In this document: piece after piece, positions 21,155 through 35,200 of the stretch
How the letters are laid out: every line of letters begins with the position of its first letter
Numbering within the stretch: the stretch's first letter is position 1
Assembly: GCA_030760725.1 (NCBI GenBank)
Contig: JASWHV010000005.1
Span: 87,798,622 to 87,862,621, forward strand
From: Neostapfia colusana
Lineage: Eukaryota > Streptophyta > Magnoliopsida > Poales > Poaceae
Direction of reading: 5' to 3'
DNA: 64,000 nucleotides
Made by a program: the position numbers and the translations under genes
The notes under the pieces: generated by a model
The model's input: the letters and a program-made list of their open reading frames with translations, nothing else
Database searches by the model: none
What the model was told of the DNA's origin: nothing

Positions 21155-24100
21155 ATGGTGAGAGGAAACGCCAGCCGAAGGAACGTCCAGGAAGATGACC
21201 ACGAGGAAGTTCCTGCCAACCCCGGAGCTGGCGAAAACAACCTAGAAAGGTTGATGGCCATGCAAAACCAGCTTATGCAAACCATGATCCAAACTTTGGG
21301 TCAGTTGCAGGCCAACCAACACCCCGTTCCGGCACCACCGCCACCACCACTGCCGCCGGCTCATAACAGGTTGGGAGAGTTCATGAGGACTCGACCACCC
21401 ACCCTTGCTCAAGCAAGCGACCCAATGGAGGCCAATGATTGGTTGAAATCCATGGAGAAGAAGCTTGCCATTGTCCAGTGCAACGACCGAGAGAAGGTTC
21501 TCTTTGCGTCACACCAACTGATGGGAGCAGCTGCTGACTGGTGGGATGCCTTGAGCAACGCCCATGCCAACCCGGAGACAATCACTTGGACTGAGTTCAA
21601 GGAAAGTTTCCGCTCCCACTACATCCCTGTTGGCATAATGATGCTCAAGAGGTAGGAGTTTGAAGGTCTCCGCCAAGGGCAGAAAAGTGTGAACGAATAC
21701 TCCAACAAGTTCATACAACTGTCCCGGTATGCCCCCGAAGATGTCAACTCAGATCAGAGGAAGCAATACCTGTTCATGAGAGGGTTGAACAATGAGATCC
21801 AAGTTCAGCTCCTCAACAATGACTACGTAAGCTTCCAGAAGCTGGTTGATAAGGCTATTGTGGTGGAAAACAAGATCCGAGAGATCGAGCACGAGTGCAA
21901 AAGGAAGATCCCATACCAGCCCCAAGGGAGCAACGTACGACCTAGATACATGCCCCCTGCACCGCAGTATGGATCGACCACTCCTACGTACTGCCCTGGT
22001 CAGCCACCACAGCAACGGCTCGTTGCACCGGCACCTCGTGTGCCCATGCCTCCTGCGCCCCGGCCTAACAATGGCGCTCCTGTTCAAAACCCCCGCCCCA
22101 ACGTACCTGCTGCCGTAGGCAACAGGGCATGCTTTGCATGCGGGGAAGTAGGCCACTTCGCTAACCAGTGCCCGAAGAGAGGCCCTGGACAGCAAGGTAA
22201 CGTGCCCAAGCAGAATCAGCCACCAAACAGAGGGGACAACCAAGGGAACCGAGGACCGCAGAACTATGCTCGTGGCCACGTTAACCATGTCACTGCTGAG
22301 GAAGCACAACAGGCTGAGGACGTCGCAATTGGTATGTTCCTTGCCAACTCCAACCCGGCCACCATTTTATTTGATTCCGGAGCATCACATTCCTTCATAT
22401 CATCCAAGTATGTTGCCAAACATCATCTACCCGTATCCCACTTAGAATGTGCTATGTTAGTTAATTCTCCCGGAGGAGAAATGAGGACTAGTATAGTATG
22501 TCCTAAGATAAGCCTTAAAATAAGGGGGGTAGACTTCCTTGCCAACCTTATTGTCTTGGACTCCCACGGAATTGACATCATACTCGGAATGGACTGGTTA
22601 AGCAAGCACAATGGAGTAATCCAATGCGCTGAGAGAAGCGTGCAATTGACAAACGAACACGGTATCCGTGTCGAGTTTGAGTCAGCCCCGCAAGCGACCG
22701 AATGGGCGGATCTGAACCATGTTGAAGGAGTAGCATTGGACAACATTCCAGTGGTTCAGGAATTTTCGGATGTGTTCCCGGAAGAACTTCCAGGTATGCC
22801 ACCTGACCGGGATATTGAGTTTGCCATAGATTTGGTACCTGGAACTGCACCCATAGCTAAGAGACCATATAGGATGCCCGTCAACGAGTTAGTTGAACTA
22901 AAGAAGCAAATTCAAGAACAGTTGGAGAAGGGTTTTATCCGTCCAAGTTCGTCACCATGGGGAGCCCCGGTACTCATCGTGGACAAGAAGGACGGAACCC
23001 AAAGAATGTGCGTGGACTACAGGTCTCTCAACGAGGTAACAATCAAGAATAAATACCCTCTGCCCCGTATAGAGGACCTGTTCGATCAAATGAAAGGAGC
23101 CCAAGTGTTCTCCAAGATTGATCTTCGGTCGGGATATTTCCAGCTGAAGATTAAGCCCTCCGATATACCTAAGACAGCCTTTCGGACGCGGTATGGTTCA
23201 TATGAATATACCGTTATGTCTTTTGGATTGACGAATGCACCCGCATACTTCATGTACCTTATGAATAAGGTTTTCATGGAGTACTTGGACAAGTTCGTCG
23301 TGGTTTTCATCGATGACATTATGGTGTATTCAAAAAGTGAGGAGGAGCATGAAGAACATCTGAGATTGACCATGCAGAAGTTGCGAGAGCATCAGTTGTA
23401 TGCCAAGCTCAACAAATGTCAATTTTGGCTAAAACAAATATCCTTCCTAGGCCACATCATCTCCAAGGAAGGGGTATCGGTTGATCATGGAAAGGTGAGA
23501 GATGTTCTAAAGTGGGACCAACCGAAGAGCGTGAGGGATATTCGGAGTTTCCTTGGGATGGCAGGATACTATCGGCGCTTCATTAAAGACTTCTCTAAAA
23601 TAGCAAAACCTATGACAGAGTTGCTAACGAAGGGGAAGATCTTTCAATGGACACAATCCTGCCAAGAAAGTTTTGAGGAACTCAAGAAAAGGCTAACCAC
23701 AGCACCAGTTCTGGTATTGCCAGACATAAGCAAGAGCTTTGACATATATTGTGACGCATCCAGACAAGGGCTCGGGTGTGTACTCATGCAGGAAGGACAA
23801 GTGGTAGCCTATGCCTCACGACAATTAAAGAAGCACGAGCTTAACTATCCTACACATGATTTGGAGTTAGCAGCAGTGGTGCATGCATTGAAGATTTGGA
23901 GACATTATATCCTTGGTCATCGATGTGAGATCTATACAGATCATAAAAGCCTCAAGTACATATTTACAAAAACGGACTTGAATTTGAGGCAATGTCGATG
24001 GTTAGAACTCATCAAGGATTATGATGTGGGAATCAACTACCACCCCGGGAAGGCCAATGTGGTCGCTGACGCATTGAGCAGAAAGGGAGCATGCCACCAA

Positions 24101-25657
24101 CTCATGGTTCGGGAGCTACCACCCGAACTACGTAAGGAGTTCGAACGGTTACACCTCGGATTCTTGAATAACATGGAAATGATGGAGATCAACTCCTCAT
24201 TGGAGCAAGAAATAAGAAAGGGACAAGCAACGGACGAGGGGATCAAGGAAATCAAGGAAAGAATCCGACAAGGGATAGAGAAGGATTTCAAAGAGGATGA
24301 AAAGGGTACGCTTTGGCTAGGAAAAAGGATTTGTGTGCCAAACCTAAGACACCTTCGCGACATGATATTGAAGGAGGCACATGATTCACCCTATTCCATA
24401 CATCCAGGGAGCACCAAAATGTACAAGGACTTGAAAACTTGCTATTGGTGGGATGGTATGAAGAGGGATATAGCCGAACACGTTGCCCTATGCGACACAT
24501 GCCAACGGGTAAAAGCCGAACATCAAAAACCCGCTGGGTTGTTGCAACCTTTAAAAATACCTGAATGGAAATGGGAGGACATCAGTATGGACTTTATTGT
24601 CAGATTGCCAAGAACTCAGTCAGGATACGACTCCATCTGGGTCATTGTGGACCGGTTGACGAAAACCGCCCATTTTCTTCCGGTAAAGGCCAGTTACAAC
24701 GTTACACAGTTGGCAGAGTTGTACATGGAGCAGATCGTGTGCCGTCATGGAGTTCCGAAGAGGATAGTCTCAGATCGAGGTTCTCAGTTTACCTCTATAT
24801 TCTGGAAGAAGCTGCAGAAACCCATGGGTACATGACTGGATTTTAGCTCTGCCTACCACCCACAAACAGATGGACAAACCGAAAGGACGAACCAAATTTT
24901 GGAAGACATGTTGAGAGCTTGCGCCTTGAAACTTGAGCGTAGTTGGGATAGGAGTTTACCGTATGCCGAGTTCTCCTATAACAACAGCTATCAAGCTAGC
25001 TTGAAGATGTCGCCTTTCGAAGCCTTATATGGTAGACGGTGTAGAACGCCACTGTTCTGGAACGAGACTGGAGAGAACCAGGTGTTTGGACCCGAAGTAC
25101 TACAAGAGGCTGAAAAGCAAGTCCAAACGATACGGGGGAACTTAAAGGCTGCTCAGTCACGACAGAAAGGCTATGCGGACAATAGGCGTAGGAAGTTGAC
25201 ATTTGAAGTTGGAGGCTTCGTATACCTTAAGGTATCGCCTATCCGAGGCCAACGACGTTTTAACGTCAAAGGCAAACTAGCGCCTCACTACATCGGACCA
25301 TTTAAGATTTTGGATAAGCGAGGAGAAGTAGCCTATCAACTAGAGCTCCCAAACCACCTCTCCGACGTACATGACGTGTTTCATGTATCTCAGCTCAAGA
25401 AGTGCTTGAGAATACCAGAGGAACAAGTGTCAATGGGAGAACTTAAACTTCAAGAGGACCTGACTTACGCAGAACACCCTATCCGAATCTTGGACGTAAA
25501 GGAAAGGGTCAGCCGAAACAAGGTGATTCGATGGTGCAAAGTACAATGGGGCCATAAAACTGAAGCTGAAGCCACATGGGAGCGTGAAGAGGATATTAAG
25601 GCTGAATTCCCCTATCTATTTTCTACTAATGAATCTCGAGGGCGAGATTCAATTTAA
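21155..25657 (+). pseudogene. Element B gag-pol, one frame with two stop codons
   Basis: A single frame of 1501 codons starts at ATG 21155 and ends at the TAA just before the polypurine tract. It is broken only by TAG at codon 167 (21653-21655) and TGA at codon 1227 (24833-24835). Domains: Gag capsid-like region (about 85-230); CCHC zinc knuckle, C326 to C339 (C-X2-C-X4-H-X4-C); protease DSGA with D407; reverse transcriptase FIDDI with D720 and D721; RNase H with D867 and TDHKS D929; integrase with an H/C zinc region, then D1146, D1207 and E1243, where the last two are separated by 35 residues. The chromodomain-like C-terminus has a W-rich EATWE segment. The second stop falls inside the integrase catalytic core, between D1207 and E1243. 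Apart from these stops all catalytic residues persist. Confidence 0.95.
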
Positions 25658-25669
25658 GGGGGGTAGATT
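25631..25669 (+). promoter_or_regulatory. Element B polypurine tract with upstream hairpin
   Basis: An inverted repeat, gaatctcg (25631-25638), aggg loop, cgagattc (25643-25650), is followed by aaggggggtaga just before the 3' LTR at 25670. The hairpin overlaps the last codons of pol. Confidence 0.85.
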
Positions 25670-28653
25670 TGTGACACCCTCATCTCGGGTGTCAGCATAT
25701 GTTCATGTTTTATGAAGAAGAAAAACATTTTAAGAAAAGGAGGAACAGAGACAAGTATCAAAAAGATAGCAATAATGCTCTCCGAGAGCACCGAAGGCAA
25801 CTTCCACGGCCAGCAGACCACGTGGCGTGTTCGGAGCTCATCCCCGAGACATTTGGGAGAGGTCCTCCGTTAAACTAGCTACGTGGCAGGCTTGAGGGTC
25901 ACCTCCGCAATTGAAAAGAGGTCCGACCCTGTGGGACACGTGCTACCCGCGGAGATAGCCTCTGCGGAAGAAGCAAAGGCATTTTTCATAGGACACATGT
26001 CATCCACGGAGCTAGTCCTCGCGGAAATAAGAGGACCAGTCGCGGGGGATACGTGTCAATCTCGGAGCTCATCCCAGAGAAGTCCGGATCTATCGAACAC
26101 GTGTCGCCACCGGAGCTTATCACCGGAAGGTCCGTCGCACCTAAACACGTGTCGACCTCGGGGCATGTCCCTGAGGAAAGGAAGAGCGGAAAGACCGGCA
26201 CCCACACGTGGCGTGCGCGGAGCTCGTCTCCGAAGAAGAGGGAGGTCTCGATCGATTGACACGCGGCACAACCGGAGCTCGTCTCTGCGGATGAGGAGAT
26301 ACCAGGCCCGGAGGACACGTGGAGCTTCCGGAGCTCATCATCACGGAGGTAACGAGTTCTGAAGCAACTGTTACGCGTAAGGACACCGGTACGCAACAGA
26401 AACCGATCTAAAATACACAATGGTTACCGAAGATAAGACGTCAGGATCTAACAAAGATCTGAATAAGACTCTTATTCGGGATCCAATCAGATTAGGACTC
26501 TTCTCTTCCCGATTATAAATAGAACCCAAAACCTCTGGCCGAAACCACGAACTTCTCTTTCAACTCCTGAGCCGACGACTTAGCGCCCTAGCCCTAACTC
26601 GCCGAGCAAAACATCGCCGAAGCGCAACAAGGGAGATCATCAGAAAAGAACCGAGTGGTCTGAGGAGGACCTCGAAGTCAAGAAGAGCGTGAGGTAGGAC
26701 TTCAATACCACCTTACGACATCATGGTGTTCATCTCTTGCATCTGTTCTTCAATTCCTTTCGAACAGAAGCTTTCTCGTGGGCAGATCACTTGATGATCA
26801 GTTTGATCTAAAAACAAGATCATCGCCACGACCACCTTTGATCCGAACACCTCTGTCCATGCAAGCCATGCAAGGGCACACCAATCTAATAAAAATCATA
26901 GGATAGCATGCATGAGCATCATCGCATCTAGTTTAGGGTTTGTGCATGATATTGATTGCTGTGAATTTTGTATGCACGTGAATCCTACATAGCAGAACAA
27001 GCTTAGGGAGCTGTCTACGACGGGCTGCAGCAACAAGGTTTTGAGAATCAAGAACAACCGGAACCGCAAGAACAAGGCAAGTGCTCCTTGACCATGTTGA
27101 TCCTATGTTTTGGGTAAAACTATTTTGTTTTGCGAAAAGGTGTGTGTGCTGAGTCAAACATGATGGGAAAACCCTTTTTATAGGAGTTTACTAGTTTTGA
27201 TTAAACCATCCTTGTCGCCTGGGAAGTTTATGAGTCGGGTATGGTTTTTGCTTTATGCTTCGAGTCCATGGGATTGGGAAGCGAGATAGATGTGTCTAGC
27301 TAACTGCATTCGTACTGATAATAAGTAACTGATGAGGTTAATAAACATGGATCGGAGGGAGATCTAGGCAAGCCTGGGTTTGTGAATGAGGTAGCATGAG
27401 AGGGTGGTTTTGCTTGCCGCAGATCTAAGGACCGGTTCATGCATGCACATGCCAGGATAACAGTGCCATCACAAGGCCAAGTATGGGTGCGGCTTAGCTG
27501 AGTAATTAGGTAAGTTGTTAGAGTGTTATGGACTGTGGAAGGCGTGGGGAATGGAAGTCGAGTGAGGACTGCCCTGGGAACTGCATGGCACAAGAGGGGG
27601 CCCGTGGGTGGGAGAATTGGAGATTCTAGCCTGCCGGTGAAACCTTAGTGAGTCCATACATCTAGTAACCCCTTTGTAAAGGCTATTTTGTGATCTCTTG
27701 ACCATACACCGACGGTTGTGTACTGGTATAATTGAGGTTCTGCAGTCGCCGACGGGTGACGAAATCACAAACTTGTGGGTAAAGAGGTGCAAACTCTGCA
27801 GAGTCTAAAACTATCATGATAGCCGAGCTTACGGTCATGAGCACCTGGCTAAACTGCCATGATTGGATGGGATGGTTACTGGAATGGTTATTGGGAAGGT
27901 TCTTGGTTATGGTTATTGGTTATGGTTTGGTTTGGGACTGTTGAGTCCGGGAGGTAAGATGGTTGTATGACTGATGAGTCATATGAGATTGGTCTCGGTG
28001 CGAGACGAGGTTGTTTTATGAGGTGAGATGGAAGCGAATACGAGGAGGTATTCATAAGTATGAATAAAATTAGATTGGTTAATGTTCGGATGGTACGCGG
28101 GAAGTGATGGAGGTATGTTAGTAATTTAATACATGTTGGGATTACATTTAAACTTAAGTTGTTGTTTATCATGATTTTACAGAACTGCTTTTCTGCAAAT
28201 AAACCTTTTATGCCTACCTTGTTTATGAGCTGCATATCATGTGTTTTTCCGCACTTGCTGAGTACATCATTGTACTCAAACTTGCATTATTATTTCTTCA
28301 TCAACAGCAAGAGAAGACTACTATGAAGACCGAGTAGAGCATTATGGCGTGTGATCTGTTCTCAACCTTGCCTATGGAGGGAGTAGAGATGAAGCCACTT
28401 CTGCTTAGTTTTGCTTCCGCATTAGTTTTTGCTTCCGCATTTAAATAAAGATTTCCGCTGCGTAGAAATAAAGACTTCCGCTGTGAGCATGAGTCCAAGA
28501 CTCATGAGGTGTTGTAATAAACTCTGTTATTCGTGGTAATATATAATCTGAATTCAGTTTGTGGAAAGTATGTGTATGTGTGATGAACATCCTGGGCACA
28601 CATATGCATTAGTTCTCGGTTCCGTGGCTTTCCACAGAATTGAGGGCGTCACA
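25670..28653 (+). repeat. Element B 3' LTR
   Basis: This is a full copy of the 5' LTR (2984 bp). Its G-box array spans 25819-26321, with exact CACGTG at 25819, 25937, 26098, 26146, 26205 and 26316. Variants are TACGTG at 25880 and 26050, CACATG at 25994, and CACGCG at 26260. The TATA box is at 26514-26521 and AATAAA at 28516-28521. The two LTRs have lost different G-boxes, so the intact ancestor probably had more. Confidence 0.95.
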
Positions 28654-28658
28654 GCTCC

Positions 28659-31600
28659 TCAACTGAAAAACACTTAAGCAGCAACCGTGAGCACGATGGC
28701 TCAAGAAGACTTAACCGACTCACCAAGGCATGAAACTCTACATGCAGTTTACACGCACATGGGGTAGCAATTTCAGCAACTGGACACGCCTACAAGTTCA
28801 TCCTTAGTTCATCTTTTAGCCACAAGTTAACAATTCATGAATAAGAAATTTAGTAAGCAATATTTGGTGGCACACATGTAGCAATACAATTATTCATATC
28901 AGCATAATTGAAGCATAACATGCCATGATTTATCTACGTACGGTGCAGTGAACAAGCGGTACTCGTCACCGTGAGGGACGGTGAATCGACTCAATATAAA
29001 CCTGCAGGGATACCCGAAGAGCACGTCACACACACCCACCCGTGGAGCTGCACAGCACGCTCACTCGATGCCGTACGGGACAACCTTTCACCCAACAGCC
29101 CAAACATCGAACCGGTCGCACCGAAACGAGCAGGAGGTTCCCTACACGGAGCATATCTCTATGCCCGTTAGCAGATTTCCACCTTGCTTCCCTCAGCCTA
29201 CACTTATAAATCGGTGCGTTATGCCTCGACGCCCGGAGGTTTAGGCTACATCGGTTTATCGGGGCCCATATATCCGATATGCCTTCGGTATGTTCAATAC
29301 ATGTTCAGCAGGTCCGCACACGGATCGGTCCTCAATCGACACAGGCAGGGCTGCGCATACAAGACTTCCTCTTGCTGCGCCCTAGCCCCTGCCTAGTCTC
29401 ATTTTCATTACTAAAGTGATCTCACATCACTCGAACCAATGCCGTGTGTCCCAAGCCTAAACTCGCGAGTAGATTCCAACTACTCGACTTGTACCGTAAG
29501 TCCTATGAATCATTAATCAAAGCATGTCTACTCGAGGCCTTAAACACTACCCTCACTCTTATAGGAAAAATTCTGGTTATGCACTTGGGTTTCATCCATC
29601 CTACACCTAATGCACATTCATACTTCACACTAGACATGTAAACAAAGCAAAACTTTATAAAAGGGTTAATGAAAACCGTGGTTTGCCTTGTTGCTGCTGG
29701 TCATTGGTTAGGTCTTCGTCCGGAAGAAGGAAGTCGAGCACTTCCGGAGTCTCCTCGCCTTCAGCGACTACATGTTAATGAGATACTACATGTCAATTCA
29801 AATGCAACGTGTAAACTTGAATAAGTAATTACTATAACTCTAGCTAGCGCTCCCCTTTGGCTTTGGAATTTTTATGGTGGCTTGGTAAGGTCCTAACCAG
29901 AGTCTTGCCCAAGTTTCATTTGAAACAAGGTTCATTTGAGCCTTGTACAAATAAAAGCCTATTTGGTAAATATTAGAGCCTCTAAGGAATTCCATAGGTT
30001 TTCCTGGTTCCAACCATTACTTTCTGGAAACTAGAATTTAAGATGGTTCTAATTGAATTGGTTTCATGTCATTTGAGGAATTCTAGAGTAAGTTATGCCC
30101 TAAACAAGATTTGAGAAAATCTGAAAAATGTTTCTGCACATTTTTCTATTTTCTCAGGGCAGTTCACTTAATCACACCATTAGGGGGACTAAATGAACTT
30201 GGATGAGTCTGAAAATTTTGCTGAGACTCAAGGATTTTCCAATGAACCTCTCAGCCAAATTTCAGAATTTTTCATAAAGTAATTCTCCAGATAACATTCC
30301 CAACAGTTTGAACTTTAGGGATTTAATTCTGGAAAACTATTAAGTTTCAGGAGCTGAAATTTGTATTGCTGGAAAGTACTCAAAATTTTGAGTTCAGAAA
30401 AATTTGGTTCACTGAATTTGGAGCTTCCTAGCAAAAGTTATGTGCATTTGAAGTTTGCACTAAAACTGGGAATTCCAAAAATTTTTAAACTCTGCGGGTG
30501 GGGCCCACTCCTTAAACCGGCCCACTGACAATGCGGCCACACCGCGGCCCACGGTGTTTTAACCGCGCTGCCGCACCGAACCCGGCCGCAAATGGATCCC
30601 CGCGCGCGAACAGAGGCTGACTGGTGGACCCGGCCCCCCCTTCGTCTACCTCGCGCCATCCCGCGACTCCCACGGCGGTGCCTCACTGGAGTTCTCGCTG
30701 CCGGCCGTTTCACTGCAAGACCTTCGATGGTTCTCACCGCCTGGCCCCAACTTGGCTCGAGGAACATGATGGTGCCCTCACCGAAGCTCGGCGATGGCCG
30801 GAACCATGCCCACGATGGTGACAGTGGTTCTCTCTACTCTGGCGATGTCGCCCGGGCTACTCAGGGCCTTATTTTCTGAACGGTTTGCTCCTACAGCTCC
30901 GCTGTGGCATGCTGAGCACGAAAATGAGCACGGTTGGCCATGGAGACGGCCGGAGCTATGTGCTCACCGTCGACCTAGGGCTAAACTGGTGGATGCTCGA
31001 AAAACTTGAATAGCAGCGCCAAGACCCGATGGTTTTCGATGGTCTTTGATCCTAGGTGGCCGTGGGGATGTGTAGAACATGTGCTTAGCTGGGTTTATGC
31101 AGTGGAGGACTGATCACCACGAATTTTCAGATTCTTTGCTAACTCGGTTCTTTGAACACCGAGGACTAAGCGTGGAAATACTCTCCCTACAGAGCACGAA
31201 AGGGGGTAGGGTCTTCACCGTGAGTTCGAGCAGCGACCGGTGCGCCTCTTTGCTGTTGATCTTCGGTCGCGAGAATGCCGGGATCAGCGGCGAACCGAGG
31301 AGCCGAGGAGAGCGGCTGAGAGATGAGCGTTTTCGGTCGAGAGCGCGTGAAAGCCAGCCGGTCGGCGTGTGAGCTGCAAGGAATGACTTCGTGGGCAGGT
31401 AATAGCGCGGCGCAGGCCTCCAGCACGACACCAGCTTGTCGTGGTGGCCGCGTTGGGGCGGGGTTTCACCCGTGCGCTGACGACCGCAGGTGTTCGACCG
31501 AGTGACTGAGTCGGTTTGATCTCTGTGTGGCTGACCAGTGGGTCCTCTTCTCCCCTCTAATTCTTTCTCCCCCTTCTGCTGCAAATATCCCAGCTACTAA

Positions 31601-32149
31601 ACATTGAATGATAGACTTAAGCACCAAGCTACATTTTGAATTTGGTACCCTCAATTGGAATTTGGTTTGGCTAAATTTGCTTCACATTGGAACTGAAATT
31701 CAAATTCAGTTTTGAATTATTGCAAATTTAGCTCCCGACAAGATAAATTCCAATGGGGGTGAAAATTGGTGGACTAACTCAGAAAATGTGCTGAGTTTGA
31801 ATATGAATCCAACTTTTAAATTTAAGTGATGGAAGTTGCTGCAATTTAAATTTACATTCAAATTGGCCTCTTTTTCAAATGCCTCCAAAATTGCCTCAAA
31901 AAGTGTGGGAATTGCATGAAATTTGGCTAGAACCTTCCCAAGACTTTTTAAGTCCGAGTGGTGAGCCCAACCTTTCATGTTCATTTGTAGAAATCCCACT
32001 TTGTGAAAGTTAGGGCTTTCCCCTCTAATCACCCTTTTGATTGTGGTTACTTGCTCTTCACAAGTCATCACAAGATATCGACAACAAAAGCTGTGGTGTT
32101 GTGAGGTGATGAAAAGTTTTTGCAAGTCCCTTTTTCTTGGGCTTTTACA
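28659..32149 (-). mobile_element. Element D 3' LTR, piece 2
   Basis: It resumes the D LTR right after the B target duplication ('tcaactgaaaaacacttaagc', like 58811 onward in the 5' LTR). It holds the 'gtgagggacggtgaatcga' block near 28970, GTGGGGCCCAC at 30498-30508, a GC-rich core at about 30500-31540, and ends ...gggcttttaca. It lacks the conserved hairpin found in the other LTRs. Open frames such as 30592-30879 recur in the 5' LTR because it is a copy and show no domain. Confidence 0.9.
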
Positions 32150-32184
32150 TCCCTCCCCCCTTAAAAGAATCTCGTCCCGAGATT
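32150..32184 (-). promoter_or_regulatory. Element D polypurine tract and adjacent hairpin
   Basis: In sense, a 7-bp inverted repeat (aatctcg 32168-32174 and cgagatt 32178-32184) is followed by a ttttaaggggggaggga tract abutting the 3' LTR. Confidence 0.82.
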
Positions 32185-32215
32185 ACAAAAGAAGAGACAG
32201 CAATGTAATAGGAAC

Positions 32216-35200
32216 TCACCCGTGCTGAGACGCCATGAACTCCGGGTAGTTTGAGCGAAGGAATTCCTCGCTCTCCCATGTTGCTTCTTCGGCGTTGTGG
32301 TTGCTCCAGAGTATCTTGTAGAACCACAACGTTCGGCTACGTGTGGTCCGAGCTTTCACATCAATTACTGCAACCGGATATTCATCATATGTCAAATCCG
32401 GTTGCAACTCGCAGATGTCTTCGGTGGGAAGAGCAGCTGTATGCTTCAGACATTTTTGCAGTTGCGAAACATGGAAAACGTCGTGAACACCAGCAAGAGA
32501 TGACGGTAGCTCCAGCCTATACGCCGCTGGTCCACACTTCTCGGTGATAGCATAGGATCCAATGAAATGGGGAGCGAGCTTCCCCTTCACACCGAACCGG
32601 TGCACGCCCTTCATCGGAGACACATGGAGGTACACGTGCTCTCTGACGCCAAAGTGCAGTGGTCTTCGCCTCTTATCCGCGTAGCTTTTCTGCCGGGATT
32701 AAGCGGCCTTCAAGTTGGCTTGAATCGTCCGAACGTGCTCTTCGGCGTCGTTCACCACATCAACCCCGAATGTGACCCTTTCACCGGACTCGCACCAGTT
32801 TAATGGGGTGCAGCACTTGCGACCGTAGAGAGGTTCACAGGGTGACATCTTGATACTCGCCTGATAGCCGTTGTTGTACGAGAATTCCGCCAATGGTAGG
32901 TGATCATCCCAGTTCCTACCGTGGTGGATGGAACATGCTCTCGACATATCTTCCAGTACTTGGTTCACCCTCTCTGTTTGCCCGTCTGTCTCAGGGTGAT
33001 AGGCGGAGCTTCTAATCAGCTTAGTACCAGCGCAGCGTGCAACTGCTCCCAAAAGCGAGATACAAATAATGCACCTCGGTCAGAGACTATGGTCTTGGGT
33101 ACTCCATATAAACATAGAATCTTCGCTATGTATAGCTTCGCATATTTGCCGGCATTGTAACGTGTATGCACTGGGATGAAGTGAGCTGTCTTGGTTAACC
33201 GATCAACGATTACCCAAATGGAATCATGCTTGTTGGACGTCAGGGGTAATCCCACAATGAAATCCATGCTCACATCTTCCCATTTCCATGCCAGGATTTT
33301 CAGGGGTTGCAGCAGTCCTGATTTCTTCATATGATCAGCTTTCACTCGTCTACACGTACCACACTCGGATACGTACTTAGCCACTTCCTGCTTCATCCGT
33401 GTCCACCAAAATTTCTTTTTCAAATCCTGGTACATCTTGTTACTGCCCGGATGAATGGAGTATTTAGACAAGTGAGCTTTCTCAAGGATCTTTTTCCTCA
33501 GCTCCATATCCCGGGGTACGACTATGCGGTCATTGAACCACAGAGTCCCCTCATCATCCTTCCGGAAACATTTGATCTCCCCATTGTCTATCCGTCTCTG
33601 GAGATGTGCCATGCCCTTATCAATCTTCTGAGCTGCAATGATGTCCTCCCTAATAGTAGGGATGAGGGCAAGGTTGTAAAGCGATCCATAAGGAACCAAG
33701 TATAAACTCGGCTCTTCCTCCTCCACCGGGGTAATGGTGAGGTTATGGACATGTGACTTTTGACTCAGTGCGTCGGCAACCACATTTGCCTTACCGGGTG
33801 GTAATGAATCTCCATCTCATACTCTTTGATTAGCTCTAACCACCTCCTTTTCCTCATATTCAGCTCCTTCTGGGTGAAAATGTACTTCAAGCTCTTGTGG
33901 TCGGTGTAGAGATGCACCAAATTCCCCAGGAGATAGTGCCTCCACATTTTTAACGCCAAAACCACAGCAGCAAGCTCAAGATCATGGGTTGGATAATGCT
34001 GCTCATGGTTCCGAAGTTGGCGTGAGCCATATGCGACCACACGTCCTTCCTGCATCAACACGCAGCCGAGCCCGATACCGGACGCATCACAATACACGTC
34101 GAAGGGCTTAGTTGTATCCGGTTGAGCTAAGACCGACGCTGTTGTGAGATGCTTCACTAATGCTTGGAACGCTCCTTCACACGCCGTGTTCCATACATAT
34201 TTTGTCCCCTTCTTCAGCAACTCTGTCATCGGCTTAGCAAGCTTGGAGAAGCTTGGAATGAACCTCCGATAGTATCCCGCTAAGCCGAGGAAGCTTCTGA
34301 CTTCATGGACCGAAGTGGGAGCTTTCCATTTCAGCACTTGCACTATTTTGCTTGGGTCAACCGCAATACCTTCCACTGAGATGATATGTCCTAGAAATGG
34401 CACTTGGCTGATCCAAAACTCACATTTGCTGCATTTGGCATAGAGTTTGTGGTCTCGCAATCGTTGAAGAACGATCCTCAAGTGTTCGGCGTGTTCTGCT
34501 TCTGTCTTGGAGCAAACCAAGATATCATCAATGAACACCACTACGAACTTGTCCAGCTCTGGCATGAACACCAAGTTCATGAGATACATGAAATGGGCTG
34601 GAGCATTAGTGAGTCCAAAAGACATGACGAGATATTCATATAAGCCATATCTCGTCGAGAAGGCCGTCTTCGGGATATCCTCTGCCCGGATCTTTATCTG
34701 ATGATACCCAGAGCGAAGGTTCATCTTAGAGAACACACTTGCACCCACAAGCTGATCAAACAATATGTCAATGCGGGGCAGTGGGTACTTATTCTTGATG
34801 GTGACGGCGTTGAGCGGCCGGTAGTCCACACACAGCCTCAAGGTTTCATCCTTCTTCTTCACGAACAGCGCCGAGCATCCCCAAGGTGAGGAACTCGGCC
34901 TAATGAAACCTTTGCTCAACAGATCATTGAGCTGTTCTTTCAGTTCAGCCAGCTCATTCGGAGCCATTTTGTATGGCCTCCAGGAGATAGGAGTAGTCCC
35001 GGGTGCAAGCTCGATCTTGAACTCGACATCCTGCTCAGGTGGCATGCCCGGAAGATCATCCGGAAACACGTCGGGGTATTCCCGGACTACGGGGATGTCC
35101 TCTAACTTGAGAGCTTCAGTATTGTTAATTTCTGAAACTTCCCGGACTGGATTATCTAATATGAGGGACTGCAGACGGTGTAGTGGGGAGTTGAGGTGAA

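Larger units (their letters stand above)
17743..28653 (+). mobile_element. Element B, complete plus-strand Ty3/gypsy, 10.9 kb
   Basis: It has two nearly identical LTRs (17743-20725, 2983 bp; 25670-28653, 2984 bp), a PBS at 20729-20740, one gag-pol frame at 21155-25657, and a polypurine tract before the 3' LTR. It is flanked by gctcc. The LTRs share no clear landmarks with A/C/D/E, so B is a different family, though its pol is of the same broad chromodomain-bearing type. The LTR pair differs only at scattered single bases by eye, which suggests it is the youngest or among the youngest insertions here. Confidence 0.95.

Noticed and set aside
30592..31372. Possible captured host gene in D's LTR core, also at 60668-61508
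   Set aside because: The frames shift between the two LTR copies and carry no domain. The region corresponds to the GC-rich core present in all LTRs of the family.
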